This document shows positions 35,199-43,969 of a stretch of 64,000 bases of DNA, piece after piece (the first letter of the stretch is position 1; each line of letters starts with the position of its first letter). Origin of the DNA: Clostridium pascui (lineage in GTDB: Bacteria > Bacillota > Clostridia > Clostridiales > Clostridiaceae); assembly GCF_016908015.1 (NCBI RefSeq), contig NZ_JAFBDB010000004.1, positions 248,001 through 312,000 of the forward strand, read 5' to 3'. The notes under the pieces were generated by a model. It was given only the letters and a program-made list of their open reading frames with translations. It made no database searches and had not been told where the DNA came from. A program made the position numbers and the translations under genes.

Positions 35199-37130
35199 AT
35201 GAAAGATACAACTTATTCTCCTTCTAAGGATTTTATAAACGTTGCAGCTGCATGTCCTATTACAAATGTGGCTGATATAAGTTTTAATTTGAAAAATATA
35301 AAGGAATGTATAGATAAAGCATTAGATACGGAAGCAAAACTTATAGTATTTCCTGAACTTTCTATAACTTCTTATACCTGTGCAGATTTATTTTTAAATA
35401 GCAAATTATACAGCTCTTCCATGGAGGCTTTAAAGGAGTTATGTGATTTTTCAAAGCTTAAGGATATACTAATTGCAGTGGGTGCTCCTCTTATAATTAA
35501 CAATTGCATGTATAACTGTGCTTTTATAATATTTAACGGTAAGGTCTTAGGAATTATTCCAAAGAGCTTTCTACCAAACTACTCTGAGTTTTATGAAAAG
35601 AGATGGTTTACTGAAGGACTTAATATAACAGATGAAATAGTAAATCTCTCATTTCAAAAGGATGTCCCCTTTGGAACAGATTTATTATTTTATTCAGGAA
35701 TATTTAAATTTGGATTTGAAATCTGCGAAGATATTTGGGTTACCATCCCTCCAAGCAGCTATCTTGCATTAAATGGAGCAAATATAATTGGAAACCTTTC
35801 TGCTTCAAATGAAATAGTAAGTAAAGCTTCCTACAGAAGAAATCTTGTTAATTCTCAAAGTGCTAGATGCATGGCAGCTTATGTATACTCATCTTCTGGA
35901 GTATTTGAGTCCTCTACTGATTTATTATTTAGTGGGCATCTTTTAATTTCTGAAAATGGAGCTATGCTTAAGGAAAATGATAGATTTCAAAGGGAAAATG
36001 AAGTCATAGTATCTACTGTTGATGTAGAAAGACTTATGAATGATAGAATAAGAAATATGAGCTTTAGAGATGGCTCTAAAACTTCCATATCAAAGGTTCG
36101 TGAAATAGAATTTGAATTTTTATCTAATAAGGTTGTAAACTTTGAAAGATACATAAATAAACATCCTTTTGTTCCTTCTAATTTAAGTGAAAGAATGGAT
36201 AGATGCAGGGAAATATTTAACATTCAATCTTCAGCTTTAGCTAAGAGAATTTGTCATACAGGACTTAAAAAATCTGTTGTAGGAATTTCAGGAGGACTAG
36301 ATTCAACTCTTGCACTTTTAGTTGTGCTTAAAACCTATGATATGTTAAATATTGATAAGAAAAACATAGTTACAATAACCATGCCTGGATTTGGAACTAC
36401 TGATAGAACTTATAATAACGCAGTGGATTTATGTAAAAAACTAGGCACTGATTTTAGAGAAATAAATATAGTTGAGGCCTCTCTTCAACATTTTGAGGAT
36501 ATTGGTCATGATGAGAATATCCATGATGTTACTTATGAAAATGTTCAAGCAAGGGAAAGAACTCAAATACTTATGGATATAGCAAATAAAGAAGACGGTC
36601 TTGTCATAGGTACAGGAGATTTATCAGAGCTCGCACTTGGCTGGGCAACTTATAATGGAGATCATATGTCAATGTACTCTGTAAACTGCTCTATACCAAA
36701 GACCTTGGTAAGATATTTAGTTAGATATGTGGCCGAAAATGAGGTTTCTGAAGATATTTCATCTATTCTTTTAGATATCTTAGATACTCCTGTAAGTCCT
36801 GAACTTCTTCCAAAGAATAACAAGGGTGAAATAGCACAAAAGACAGAGGATATAGTAGGACCATATGAACTTCATGATTTCTTCTTATATAATTTTATGA
36901 AGGGTGCTTCTCCTGAAAAAATATTATTTCTAGCGGAAAAAGCCTTTGAAAAAGATTATTCTAAGGATGAAATTAAAAAATGGCTTCAAATGTTTATTAA
37001 AAGATTTTTCTCTCAACAATTTAAACGTTCAGCATTGCCTGATGGCCCAAAGGTTGGAACTATAAGCCTATCCCCTAGAGGAGATTTAAGAATGCCATCA
37101 GACGCAAGTAGCAGCTCTTTTTTAACATAA
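35199..37130 (+). CDS. nadE: Glutamine-dependent NAD+ synthetase
   Basis: 643 residues, the length of the two-domain bacterial NadE. The N-terminal nitrilase-type glutaminase carries the Glu-Lys-Cys triad in VFPELSITSY (about residue 49), IIPKSFLPNYSEFYEKRWF (about 118) and FGFEICEDIWV (about 173). The C-terminal amidotransferase half has the PP-loop GISGGLDSTLALLVV near 365 and GTGDLSELALGW near 472. It amidates nicotinate adenine dinucleotide with ammonia from glutamine and ATP. A TTGGAGG site precedes the ATG. The gene is alone and ends at a strong palindrome. Confidence 0.95.
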   Translation: MKDTTYSPSKDFINVAAACPITNVADISFNLKNIKECIDKALDTEAKLIVFPELSITSYTCADLFLNSKLYSSSMEALKELCDFSKLKDILIAVGAPLIINNCMYNCAFIIFNGKVLGIIPKSFLPNYSEFYEKRWFTEGLNITDEIVNLSFQKDVPFGTDLLFYSGIFKFGFEICEDIWVTIPPSSYLALNGANIIGNLSASNEIVSKASYRRNLVNSQSARCMAAYVYSSSGVFESSTDLLFSGHLLISENGAMLKENDRFQRENEVIVSTVDVERLMNDRIRNMSFRDGSKTSISKVREIEFEFLSNKVVNFERYINKHPFVPSNLSERMDRCREIFNIQSSALAKRICHTGLKKSVVGISGGLDSTLALLVVLKTYDMLNIDKKNIVTITMPGFGTTDRTYNNAVDLCKKLGTDFREINIVEASLQHFEDIGHDENIHDVTYENVQARERTQILMDIANKEDGLVIGTGDLSELALGWATYNGDHMSMYSVNCSIPKTLVRYLVRYVAENEVSEDISSILLDILDTPVSPELLPKNNKGEIAQKTEDIVGPYELHDFFLYNFMKGASPEKILFLAEKAFEKDYSKDEIKKWLQMFIKRFFSQQFKRSALPDGPKVGTISLSPRGDLRMPSDASSSSFLT

Positions 37131-37230
37131 AAAAATTTAGATTATGCAAATTTTCACCTTATAAATAAAGATATTAATATTATGGAAAACAGTTTAAGGC
37201 CTACAAAGGATATTATAATTATTAAAATAA

Positions 37231-37270
37231 AACTAATACCAGAGTTTCAATTGAAACTCTGGTATTAGTT
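37231..37270. terminator. 40-bp perfect palindrome between nadE and the kinase-like gene
   Basis: The 20 bases at 37231-37250 are the exact reverse complement of 37251-37270 (AACTAATACC at one end, GGTATTAGTT at the other). It lies between converging genes and reaches within two bases of the kinase stop, so I read it as a shared terminator. Confidence 0.75.
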
Positions 37271-37271
37271 C

Positions 37272-37841
37272 TTAAGCATATTTTTGCACTCTACGAATTC
37301 TTTTAGATGCAAGATAATTATGACCTTCAATCCAATAAGAAAGTACTTTTGGGTTATATCTTATTACATCTTTTAAAAATTTATCATAAAGATGCAATTT
37401 TAGTAACATTTTAATAATGTCTTTTGGATATGGCATGTTGATAGTAAAAGGTTCTCTTGGATCAATAACCTTTATCTTTCCACTAGAAGTAACAAATGTA
37501 TGTGAATTTCTGACATTTAGCTTTTTGAAGTTTAGTCTTTTTAAATCTTCAATCAATTCAATAATTTCCATAGAAAGACTATAAGGCAATCCATTCTTCT
37601 TCATGTATTCGTACAGATTTTCACCATCGACATATTCCCTTATTAAAATATTACTAACTCTTAAAATGGTATTTGGAAAGAAAACACTGTCTTTAGCTAT
37701 GTTAAGTATTTCTTCCTCACTTTTAGCTGCATTTAGATCCTTAAAACATTTAAGTGCATATCCTTCTTCTGTTAAATATACACTTCCTTCAGTTCCAGAA
37801 CCAAGAAACGTACAATTTTGAATTTCTAATAAGTTGTTCAT
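37272..37841 (-). CDS. Protein-kinase-like protein, atypical catalytic loop
   Basis: 189 residues, short for a kinase. The N-terminal lobe is recognisable: glycine loop GSGTEGSVY (about residues 14-22), Lys in YALKCFKDL and Glu in EEEIL. The catalytic region reads KLNVRNSHTFVTSSGKIKV then IDPRE, so the HRD motif and DFG are replaced by NVRN and DPR; Asp of IDPRE may still bind metal. This resembles small kinase-like proteins of clostridia (phosphotransferase or RIO-like). ATG at 37841 is favoured over the TTG at 37850, but no strong ribosome site is seen. It could phosphorylate a small molecule or be inactive. Confidence 0.65.
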   Translation of the reverse strand: MNNLLEIQNCTFLGSGTEGSVYLTEEGYALKCFKDLNAAKSEEEILNIAKDSVFFPNTILRVSNILIREYVDGENLYEYMKKNGLPYSLSMEIIELIEDLKRLNFKKLNVRNSHTFVTSSGKIKVIDPREPFTINMPYPKDIIKMLLKLHLYDKFLKDVIRYNPKVLSYWIEGHNYLASKRIRRVQKYA

Positions 37842-37976
37842 CTTTATCAACTTTACTTAGTGCTTTAAAATATTATATGCAAATAAAATTAATATGACAT
37901 TAGTGTAGGGGGGTTTTATTCATATTGTTTATTTGGAATAGTGCTATAGAGAAATTTATATTCTTAAAATATGAAT

Positions 37977-38004
37977 TAAGGGAACTCTTTTTTGAGTTCC
38001 CTTA
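37977..38004 (-). terminator. Terminator after the cyclophilin gene
   Basis: TAAGGGAACTC (37977-37987) and GAGTTCCCTTA (37994-38004) pair perfectly around six T. It is 36 bases after the cyclophilin stop. Confidence 0.8.
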
Positions 38005-38039
38005 GAAAATATATATTTCAATACTGCTTTAAAATGTTT

Positions 38040-38561
38040 CTATACAGTTTCAGGTTCCCCGTATTCTTCACCAAAAGTATCTACAGTTACTTCTTTCATA
38101 ACCTGTGGTTCTAATGGTTTATCCATGTAATCTGCTGGAACTTTAACTATCATTTTTGCTAAGTCCATTCCTTCTATTAGCTTTCCAAAGGCTGCATAAT
38201 CTCCATCTAAGTGCGGAGCTGCTGCTACCATTAAAAAGAACTGGCTTCCTGCTGAATCAGGGTGTCCTGCTCTTGCCATTGAAAGCACGCCTTCTGTATG
38301 TTTTAAATCATTTGCAAAACCATTTCTTTTAAATTCTCCCTTTATACCATATCCTGGGCCACCCATTCCAGTTCCCTGTGGGCATCCTCCCTGTATCATA
38401 AATCCAGGTATTATTCTGTGAAATGTAAGCCCATTATAAAAACCTTTTTTTACAAGGCTTATAAAGTTTTTCACTGTATTTGGTGCAACCTCTGGATATA
38501 GTTCAGCCTTCATAACATCTCCATTTTCCATAGTAAAAGTAACAATTGGATTCTTTTGCAT
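38040..38561 (-). CDS. Cyclophilin-type peptidyl-prolyl cis-trans isomerase
   Basis: 173 residues of a bacterial cyclophilin. Core motifs are visible: YNGLTFHRIIPGFMIQGG near 45-62 (catalytic Arg in FHRII), GYGIKGEF, LSMARAGHPDSAGSQFF near 96-112 and AFGKLIEGMD. No signal peptide, so it acts in the cytoplasm on proline bonds during folding. I chose ATG 38561 because AAAGGAGG lies eight bases upstream and inside the longer frame from 38591. It is monocistronic. Confidence 0.92.
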   Translation of the reverse strand: MQKNPIVTFTMENGDVMKAELYPEVAPNTVKNFISLVKKGFYNGLTFHRIIPGFMIQGGCPQGTGMGGPGYGIKGEFKRNGFANDLKHTEGVLSMARAGHPDSAGSQFFLMVAAAPHLDGDYAAFGKLIEGMDLAKMIVKVPADYMDKPLEPQVMKEVTVDTFGEEYGEPETV

Positions 38562-38621
38562 TATGTATTCCTCCTTTATTTTCAAAGCCATATTTTATAT
38601 AAAGCTTTCATTAGCAATTTA

Positions 38622-38648
38622 AGGCGATGTTTTAATTAAACATCGCCT
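38622..38648 (-). terminator. Terminator after the small XRE regulator gene
   Basis: AGGCGATGTTT (38622-38632) pairs with AAACATCGCCT (38638-38648) around five bases; the flanks are T-rich. It follows the regulator stop at 38675 by about 25 bases. Confidence 0.7.
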
Positions 38649-38674
38649 ATTTTATATGAATATGTTTTTTAATT

Positions 38675-38899
38675 TCAACAAGCGTGCACTAATAAGTCAT
38701 CTACTTTGCAACAAAGTATGCTTGCTAAAACCACTATCTTTTGAAGACTGGGGTTTTTCTTATCTCCTCTCTCAAGTTCTTCAAGATAAGATTTAGATAT
38801 GGACGTTTCAAACCTAGTATTTCTTGTAAGGATTTCCACATCTGCTGCAGTGTATCCAAGCCTTAGCCTATACTCTCTAACCTTTTTTCCATCCAACAT
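38675..38899 (-). CDS. Small XRE-family helix-turn-helix protein
   Basis: 74 residues, almost all DNA-binding fold: VREYRLRLGYTAADVEIL then SISKSYLEELERGDKKNPSL and KIVVLASILCCKVDDLL. This is the HTH_3 pattern with the second helix extended by a loop. There is no room for a ligand domain. A run of G with AAGGGGGGC lies before the ATG. It stands alone between two terminators and could be a stand-alone regulator or antitoxin-like protein, though no toxin is adjacent. Confidence 0.75.
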   Translation of the reverse strand: MLDGKKVREYRLRLGYTAADVEILTRNTRFETSISKSYLEELERGDKKNPSLQKIVVLASILCCKVDDLLVHAC

Positions 38900-39028
38900 A
38901 TAAAGCCCCCCTTATATAACTCTAGTAACTATATAAGATCTTCTAAAGCAATTATATCATTTATTTTTGAAAAATCCTATGCTTTATATTTAATTGTATT
39001 TATTACCACGGGGTTTTATCACTTATTT

Positions 39029-39658
39029 TCATCTTTTAGCTAGTTTTTCCAAAACCTTGTGTCTAAATTCTTCTACTCCATTCTTTTCCTTTTCTATCTT
39101 TTCTTCTGTCATTTCTCCTCTTCCCAGTCTATCACAAAGAGAAAGAAGGGCTATTTCATCTAAATCAATTTCCTCAGACATCTTATTTATATCTGCAAAC
39201 GGTAAATTTTTAGATACAAATAGTGGCTGCATATGCCATCTTACAAATGCTACTACCTTTTCTATAAACTCTTCATCGTCCGTAAAGCATCTTAAAAATT
39301 CCTCTGCAAGCTTTTTACCTTCCTTGTCATGATCATAAGATGTTATTCTGCCCTTCCTAAGTTTTGTAGTTGGGGGCTTACCTATATCATGTAGTAGTGC
39401 TCCCCACATAAATACTTCAGGATGCTCACTTAATTTTTTTTCTTTAGCTGCTGAATCCACTACCATCATTGTATGATTCCAAACAGAACCCTCTGGGTGA
39501 TGAGTTGGGCTTTGCTCTGTTTTTGTCATAGCTTTAAGTAGCTTAAAAGGATATTGATTAAATGCTTCACTTTTTACAAGTTCATTTAAATATATAGAAG
39601 GTGTTTCATCCTCCATAAGATGCTTTGTAATTTCTAAAAAAACTTCATGAGTATTCAT
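39029..39658 (-). CDS. HD-domain phosphohydrolase
   Basis: 209 residues. The HD superfamily metal residues are visible: VWNHTMMVVD (first His), LLHDIGKPPTT near 92 (HD) and VAFVRWHMQPLF and LLSLCDRLGRG (further His and Asp). The HHPEGSVWNH start and the GRITSYDHDKEG segment resemble the HD domain that follows bacterial tRNA nucleotidyltransferases, here free-standing. It should hydrolyse a nucleotide or cyclic phosphate. ATG at 39658 is preferred over 39670: the AAGGATGAG site lies just upstream of the former. A 35-residue gene starts the likely transcription unit. Confidence 0.82.
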   Translation of the reverse strand: MNTHEVFLEITKHLMEDETPSIYLNELVKSEAFNQYPFKLLKAMTKTEQSPTHHPEGSVWNHTMMVVDSAAKEKKLSEHPEVFMWGALLHDIGKPPTTKLRKGRITSYDHDKEGKKLAEEFLRCFTDDEEFIEKVVAFVRWHMQPLFVSKNLPFADINKMSEEIDLDEIALLSLCDRLGRGEMTEEKIEKEKNGVEEFRHKVLEKLAKR

Positions 39659-39676
39659 ATATACACTCATCCTTTG

Positions 39677-39784
39677 TTATTTTTTTGTTTCTACAACCTG
39701 GTTTTGTTCATTATTATTTCTTTTCTTAACTCTCTTACCTGGCATGTTATCTGGTGCTGGTCTTGTCATACCTTTCTTTGCCAT
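39677..39784 (-). CDS. 35-residue basic protein, unknown
   Basis: An ATG at 39784 with TAAGAGGAG (GAGGAG seven bases upstream) opens a 35-codon frame: MAKKGMTRPAPDNMPGKRV, then a Lys/Asn-rich tail ending VVETKK. The basic, Pro-rich start resembles small clostridial proteins beginning KKGMRRPDP. The ribosome site is strong and it is 18 bases from the HD hydrolase start, so it is probably translated with it. Function unknown; binding to nucleic acid is only a guess from charge. Confidence 0.6.
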   Translation of the reverse strand: MAKKGMTRPAPDNMPGKRVKKRNNNEQNQVVETKK

Positions 39785-39864
39785 ATAAATCACTCCTCTT
39801 AAATATAGTTAATTACTTTATTAATTTGCTTATATTTAAAAGAATTTATACTAGAATATTCAAT

Positions 39865-40347
39865 TTACTCTCTAACAAAGCTTCCTGATTTTCCACCAGT
39901 TTTTTTTAAAAGCTTTACATCTGTTATTGTCATTTCTCTATCTATTGCCTTACACATATCATATATTGTAAGTGCTGCCACAGATGCTGCTGTCAGAGCC
40001 TCCATTTCCACACCAGTTTGACCTGTAGTCTTAGTATTTACATATATATCAACTTTACTATTTTCCTCATCTAAATTAAACTTCACATCGCAAGAAGATA
40101 AATTTATATTATGGCACATAGGTATAATACTCCATGTGTTTTTGCATGCCATTATTCCTCCCACTTGAGATACAGAAAGTACATCTCCCTTTTTTATGCT
40201 TCCTTCCTTTATTCTCATTAAAGTTTCACTTTTCATATAAATACATGCATAAGCGACTGCTTCTCTTTCAGTAATTTCCTTAGAACTTATATCAACCATC
40301 CTTGCTCTTCCTTGCTCATTTATATGTGTAAGTTTGTCCTTTCGCAT
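39865..40347 (-). CDS. moaC: Cyclic pyranopterin monophosphate synthase MoaC
   Basis: 160 residues, the standard MoaC length. Motifs: LTHINEQGRARMVDIS at the N-terminus, GGIMACKNTWSIIPMCHN near 62-80 (Lys and His of the active site), TGQTGVEMEALTAAS near 107-121 and a C-terminal LLKKTGGKSGSF. It rearranges the MoaA product into cyclic pyranopterin, the first stable precursor of molybdopterin. AGGAGG precedes the ATG, two bases from moaA's stop. It is the last gene of the cofactor set at the end of the purine island. Confidence 0.95.
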   Translation of the reverse strand: MRKDKLTHINEQGRARMVDISSKEITEREAVAYACIYMKSETLMRIKEGSIKKGDVLSVSQVGGIMACKNTWSIIPMCHNINLSSCDVKFNLDEENSKVDIYVNTKTTGQTGVEMEALTAASVAALTIYDMCKAIDREMTITDVKLLKKTGGKSGSFVRE

Positions 40348-40349
40348 AT

Positions 40350-41312
40350 TTATCCTCCTATTTGAAACATCATTCTATGTGTATTTGTTTTATGTACTTC
40401 TTCAATATGATGCTCCTTTGGTTTTTCCATTATTGAATATCTTATTTTATCTAAAAGCTTTTCTTCATTATCTAAATATGTCATTATATCTATTTCCTCA
40501 TCTGAATGAAGACAAGGTTTCATTTTCCCTTCTGATGTCAATCTTATCTTATTACAGCTATCACAAAATTTACAACTAAGTGGGCTTATAAAACCCACCT
40601 TTCCAATTGAATCTTTTAATTTATAAAGCTCTGCAGTAGAAATCTCATTTTCCCTTTCCCTTATAAGTTCAGGAAACCTTTCTAAAACTTCCTTTGAAGT
40701 CATGAAAAATTTATCATAATATTTAATACCCTCGCCTAATGGCATAAGCTCTATAAACCTTACATCAATTGGATATTTTTTAGTTAAGCTTATGAAATCT
40801 ATTATTTCATCATCATTGATTCCCTTTAAAAGCACTGTATTTATTTTAACGGATTTAAGTCCCAGACTTAAGCACTTTTCTAAAGCTTTAAATACCTTAT
40901 TTAATTCTCCACCACGAGTTATTTTTTTATATCTATCATTTTTTAATGTATCTAAACTTATATTTACTTTATTTAGTCCTGAAATCTTCAAATCATATAT
41001 TGCATCCTCTAAAAATATTCCATTTGTAGTAATTGCTATATCCCTTATTTTAGCTTGCTTATGAGTTTCGTATATAAGTCTATCTATATTTTTCACAATA
41101 AGCGGTTCTCCACCCGTATACCTTATCTTTTCTATCCCAAGCTTTGAAGCACCATTTACAATCTTAATGACATCATTAATTTTCATCTGAGGGGGATTTT
41201 CTTCAGTTAATTTTGGACATATTTCAGGCATACAATATATACATCTTAAATTACACTTGTCAGTTAATGAAACTCTTAAATAATTTATCTTTCTTCCATG
41301 ATTATCTATCAT
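40350..41312 (-). CDS. moaA: GTP 3',8-cyclase MoaA (radical SAM)
   Basis: 320 residues, typical of MoaA. The radical SAM cluster is CNLRCIYCM (residues 16-24), the SAM glycine motif RYTGGEPL lies near 63, and the C-terminal second cluster is CKFCDSCNKIRLTSEG with CLH near 265 (the last Cys of CxxCxnC). It converts GTP to 3',8-cyclo-7,8-dihydro-GTP and works with MoaC. The gene lies between a MogA-like and moaC gene, spacing 22 and two bases, so it is in the operon. Confidence 0.95.
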   Translation of the reverse strand: MIDNHGRKINYLRVSLTDKCNLRCIYCMPEICPKLTEENPPQMKINDVIKIVNGASKLGIEKIRYTGGEPLIVKNIDRLIYETHKQAKIRDIAITTNGIFLEDAIYDLKISGLNKVNISLDTLKNDRYKKITRGGELNKVFKALEKCLSLGLKSVKINTVLLKGINDDEIIDFISLTKKYPIDVRFIELMPLGEGIKYYDKFFMTSKEVLERFPELIRERENEISTAELYKLKDSIGKVGFISPLSCKFCDSCNKIRLTSEGKMKPCLHSDEEIDIMTYLDNEEKLLDKIRYSIMEKPKEHHIEEVHKTNTHRMMFQIGG

Positions 41313-41334
41313 ACATATCTCCCCTGCCTATTTA

Positions 41335-41820
41335 TCACCTAGCACATTCACTTGCTTCACCCTTTAAAACTTCTATTCCATGCTTTAATGCTGGAAGCAC
41401 TACCTGTAAATTTTCTGATGCACCCTTAGGGCTTCCTGGTAAGTTAATTATAAGAGTATTTCCCCTTATCCCTGCTACTCCTCTTGTAAGTATTGCTTTG
41501 GGAGTTATCTTAAAGCTGTCCATTCTCATGGCTTCTGGAATTCCTGGAACCTGTTTATCAATAACTTTTAATGTAGCCTCTGGAGTTACATCCCTTTTTG
41601 CAAAGCCTGTCCCTCCATTTGTTAAAAGTAAATCTATATCCATTTCATAACAACAATTTACTATTTCATTGCTTATTTGATCAATTTCATCTGGAACTAT
41701 GCTATAATAACATAAATCATACTCTTCTTTAATAAGTATTTCTTTCAGAACTTTTCCCGTTATATCTTCCCTCTCACCTCTTGACCCCTTATCGCTTACA
41801 GTAATTATTGCGGCTCTCAT
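41335..41820 (-). CDS. mogA: MogA/MoaB-family molybdopterin adenylyltransferase
   Basis: 161 residues of the MoCF/MogA fold. Motifs: TVSDKGSRGEREDITG (residues 6-21), LLTNGGTGFAKRDVTPEA near 60-77 and the third substrate motif LIINLPGSPKGASENL near 128. Members activate molybdopterin by adenylation so that MoeA can insert molybdate. It sits between the MoeA-like gene and moaA, 18 and 22 bases apart. MogA and MoaB can not be separated by sequence alone here; either fits this cluster. Confidence 0.88.
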   Translation of the reverse strand: MRAAIITVSDKGSRGEREDITGKVLKEILIKEEYDLCYYSIVPDEIDQISNEIVNCCYEMDIDLLLTNGGTGFAKRDVTPEATLKVIDKQVPGIPEAMRMDSFKITPKAILTRGVAGIRGNTLIINLPGSPKGASENLQVVLPALKHGIEVLKGEASECAR

Positions 41821-41838
41821 GATTTATTCCCCCATTTC

Positions 41839-42861
41839 TTACTTTCCAAAGTGACAATTTGGATATGTACATTCTTTACACATTGGACAATAACCACCAT
41901 GCCCTAATTCTACTATCTCTTCCCTCCTTATTTTTTCCCCTGCTAGTACTCTTGGGAGAAGAATATCTAAAGTAGTAGTTTTAAAGTACATTGCAGCTCC
42001 TGGTATTCCAAATATGGCACACTCTCCTCTATATGCCATCATAAGCATGTTTCCCGGAAGAGCAGGTACTCCATAGGATATCACTTCTGTTGCTGCATCT
42101 TCTATTGCCAAAGGGGTTACATCATCTGCATCTACAGACATTCCACCAGATACAAGCACTACCTCTGCTCCATTTTTAATTAACTTTTCTATTTCATTTT
42201 TTATTACTTCTCTATTATCCGGAGCATATACCAAATCAATAAGAGTGCATTCATAGTTCTTTACTTTATCAACTAATACTGGTGCAAATCTATCTTTAAT
42301 CACTCCCTCAAATACTTCAGTTCCTGTAACTACAACTCCAACCTTCAAAGCTTTAATAGGCTTTATATTTATTATATCTTTGTTATTTAATCTTCCGATT
42401 TCTTCAACCTTTACTATCTTGTCCTCTTTTATTACAAGAGGAATAGTCCTTGTAGCTCCTACAGCTTGATCCTTTTGTACCAAAGTATTATTATGAAGGG
42501 TAGCTACTATTATCTGGTCTATATTATTTATTTCTTTTAATGCTTCTATGTTAACCTTTACTATGCCTCTGTTCTTAGCCTTTAGCTCAATTTTCCCTTC
42601 TCTAGGTTCGCTGTAATATAATTCTTCTCCTGCCACTGCATGTACTATTCTTTCTGCTGCTTCATTTTCATGAAGTTCTCCCTCATTTATTTCTACAACA
42701 TTTATATGATTTTTACCCATGCTTTTCAACATGGGTATATCTTCTTTCCTAATTATATGCCCTTTTTTAAATGCGGCTCCTTTGAATTCTCCTGGTACAA
42801 TTTTAGTCAAATCATGTCCAACTATCATTCCTATAGCATCTTCAACTTTGACTTGTTTCAT
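41839..42861 (-). CDS. MoeA-like molybdopterin-binding protein with Cys-rich C-terminus
   Basis: 340 residues. The central MoCF domain has VVVTGTEVFEGVIKDRF and VLVSGGMSVDADDVTPLA near 175-240, the molybdopterin-binding signature of MoeA and MogA, and an N-terminal part shared by short clostridial MoeA-like proteins (VKVEDAIGMIVGHDLT). The C-terminus carries a five-Cys motif, CPMCKECTYPNCHFGK, likely a metal site, not found in classic MoeA. It is shorter than MoeA (about 400). ATG at 42861 is preferred: GGGGGT lies six bases upstream. Together with mogA it should handle molybdate insertion. Confidence 0.85.
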   Translation of the reverse strand: MKQVKVEDAIGMIVGHDLTKIVPGEFKGAAFKKGHIIRKEDIPMLKSMGKNHINVVEINEGELHENEAAERIVHAVAGEELYYSEPREGKIELKAKNRGIVKVNIEALKEINNIDQIIVATLHNNTLVQKDQAVGATRTIPLVIKEDKIVKVEEIGRLNNKDIINIKPIKALKVGVVVTGTEVFEGVIKDRFAPVLVDKVKNYECTLIDLVYAPDNREVIKNEIEKLIKNGAEVVLVSGGMSVDADDVTPLAIEDAATEVISYGVPALPGNMLMMAYRGECAIFGIPGAAMYFKTTTLDILLPRVLAGEKIRREEIVELGHGGYCPMCKECTYPNCHFGK

Positions 42862-42936
42862 ATCCATACCCCCATATATATACGCATTTGTTACTTAATA
42901 GTATTATATCCTTTATAAAGAAATTTCTCAACTGAA

Positions 42937-43884
42937 TTATCTGACTATTCTTGTACCACTTGTTTCATTCAATGCTTCCATTGCTTTGCTTAATGATGCT
43001 ATTATAGCTATTTTATTCTTATCAAATTGCACGAATTTTTTAGCTGCCTCTACTTTAGGCAGCATACTTCCTGGTGCAAATTGACCTTCTTCTATATATT
43101 CATTTAATTCATCTATATTTATTCTTGAAATTTCCTTTTGATTAGGTTTATTATAATTTACATAAATCTTATCTACTGCAGTTAATATTAAAAGTATGTC
43201 TGCATCTATTACTTCAGCCAACTTTTCTGCTGCAAAATCCTTATCTATTACAGCAGCAATTCCTTCTATCTTGTCTTCTTCATATATTACAGGTATTCCC
43301 CCGCCCCCGCAGGATATTGTAATCATACCTGAACTTATCATAGTATGAATAATTTCTTTTTCAACTATATCAATTGGCTTTGGGGATGCAACAACCCTTC
43401 TCCATCCTCTACCTGCATCCTCTTTCATTACATATCCTTTTTCTTTCATAAGCTTTTCTGCTTCTTCTTTACTATAAAAAGAACCTATAGGTTTGGTTGG
43501 ATTTTCAAAACCAGAATCCTCTTTATCTACTAGCATCTGGGTTATAACCGTTCCTACAGGCTTTTTTATTCCTCTTCTTTTCAATTCTTCTTCTATACCT
43601 TTTTGCAAGTGATATCCAATATATCCTTGAGAAAAGGCTCCACAAACATCAAAAGGCATAGCAGGAATTTGTGCCCCTGATGCTTTGTTTGCAGTTTCTA
43701 GCGTATTTATTATTTGTCCAACTTGTGGTCCATTGCCATGTACAATTGCTACAGTATGCCCTTCTTCAATTAAATCAACCAACGATTTAGCTGTTTCTCT
43801 ACTTGCAAAAAGCTGTGCCTCTGATGTTAGATCCTTTGGGTTTGCCTGAAGTGCATTTCCACCAAGTGCTATAACAATTTTCAT
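42937..43884 (-). CDS. arcC: Carbamate kinase
   Basis: 315 residues, typical of carbamate kinase: ALGGNALQANPKDLT at the N-terminus, HGNGPQVGQIINTLE near 48-62, RGWRRVVASPKP near 160 and CGGGGIPV near 209. It transfers phosphate from carbamoyl phosphate to ADP, giving ATP, ammonia and CO2. In this island it is downstream of the second ygeW gene, as yqeA is in E. coli, which implies ATP capture from carbamoyl groups released by YgeW. A long inverted repeat lies between them. The role in fermentation is inferred. Confidence 0.93.
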   Translation of the reverse strand: MKIVIALGGNALQANPKDLTSEAQLFASRETAKSLVDLIEEGHTVAIVHGNGPQVGQIINTLETANKASGAQIPAMPFDVCGAFSQGYIGYHLQKGIEEELKRRGIKKPVGTVITQMLVDKEDSGFENPTKPIGSFYSKEEAEKLMKEKGYVMKEDAGRGWRRVVASPKPIDIVEKEIIHTMISSGMITISCGGGGIPVIYEEDKIEGIAAVIDKDFAAEKLAEVIDADILLILTAVDKIYVNYNKPNQKEISRINIDELNEYIEEGQFAPGSMLPKVEAAKKFVQFDKNKIAIIASLSKAMEALNETSGTRIVR

Positions 43885-43969
43885 AAAGATCCCCCTTTAT
43901 TTTAACTATACATCTAAATAAAGCTTTAATAATAATTTTTGTTTCAACCCCAGCCTTCAAAAATATTGT

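Noticed and set aside
38675-38899. Antitoxin of a toxin-antitoxin pair
   Set aside because: No small partner gene overlaps or abuts the XRE protein; terminators isolate it.
42868-42936. Molybdenum-cofactor riboswitch before the MoeA-like gene
   Set aside because: The gap is only 69 bases, too short for that riboswitch, and shows no strong stems.
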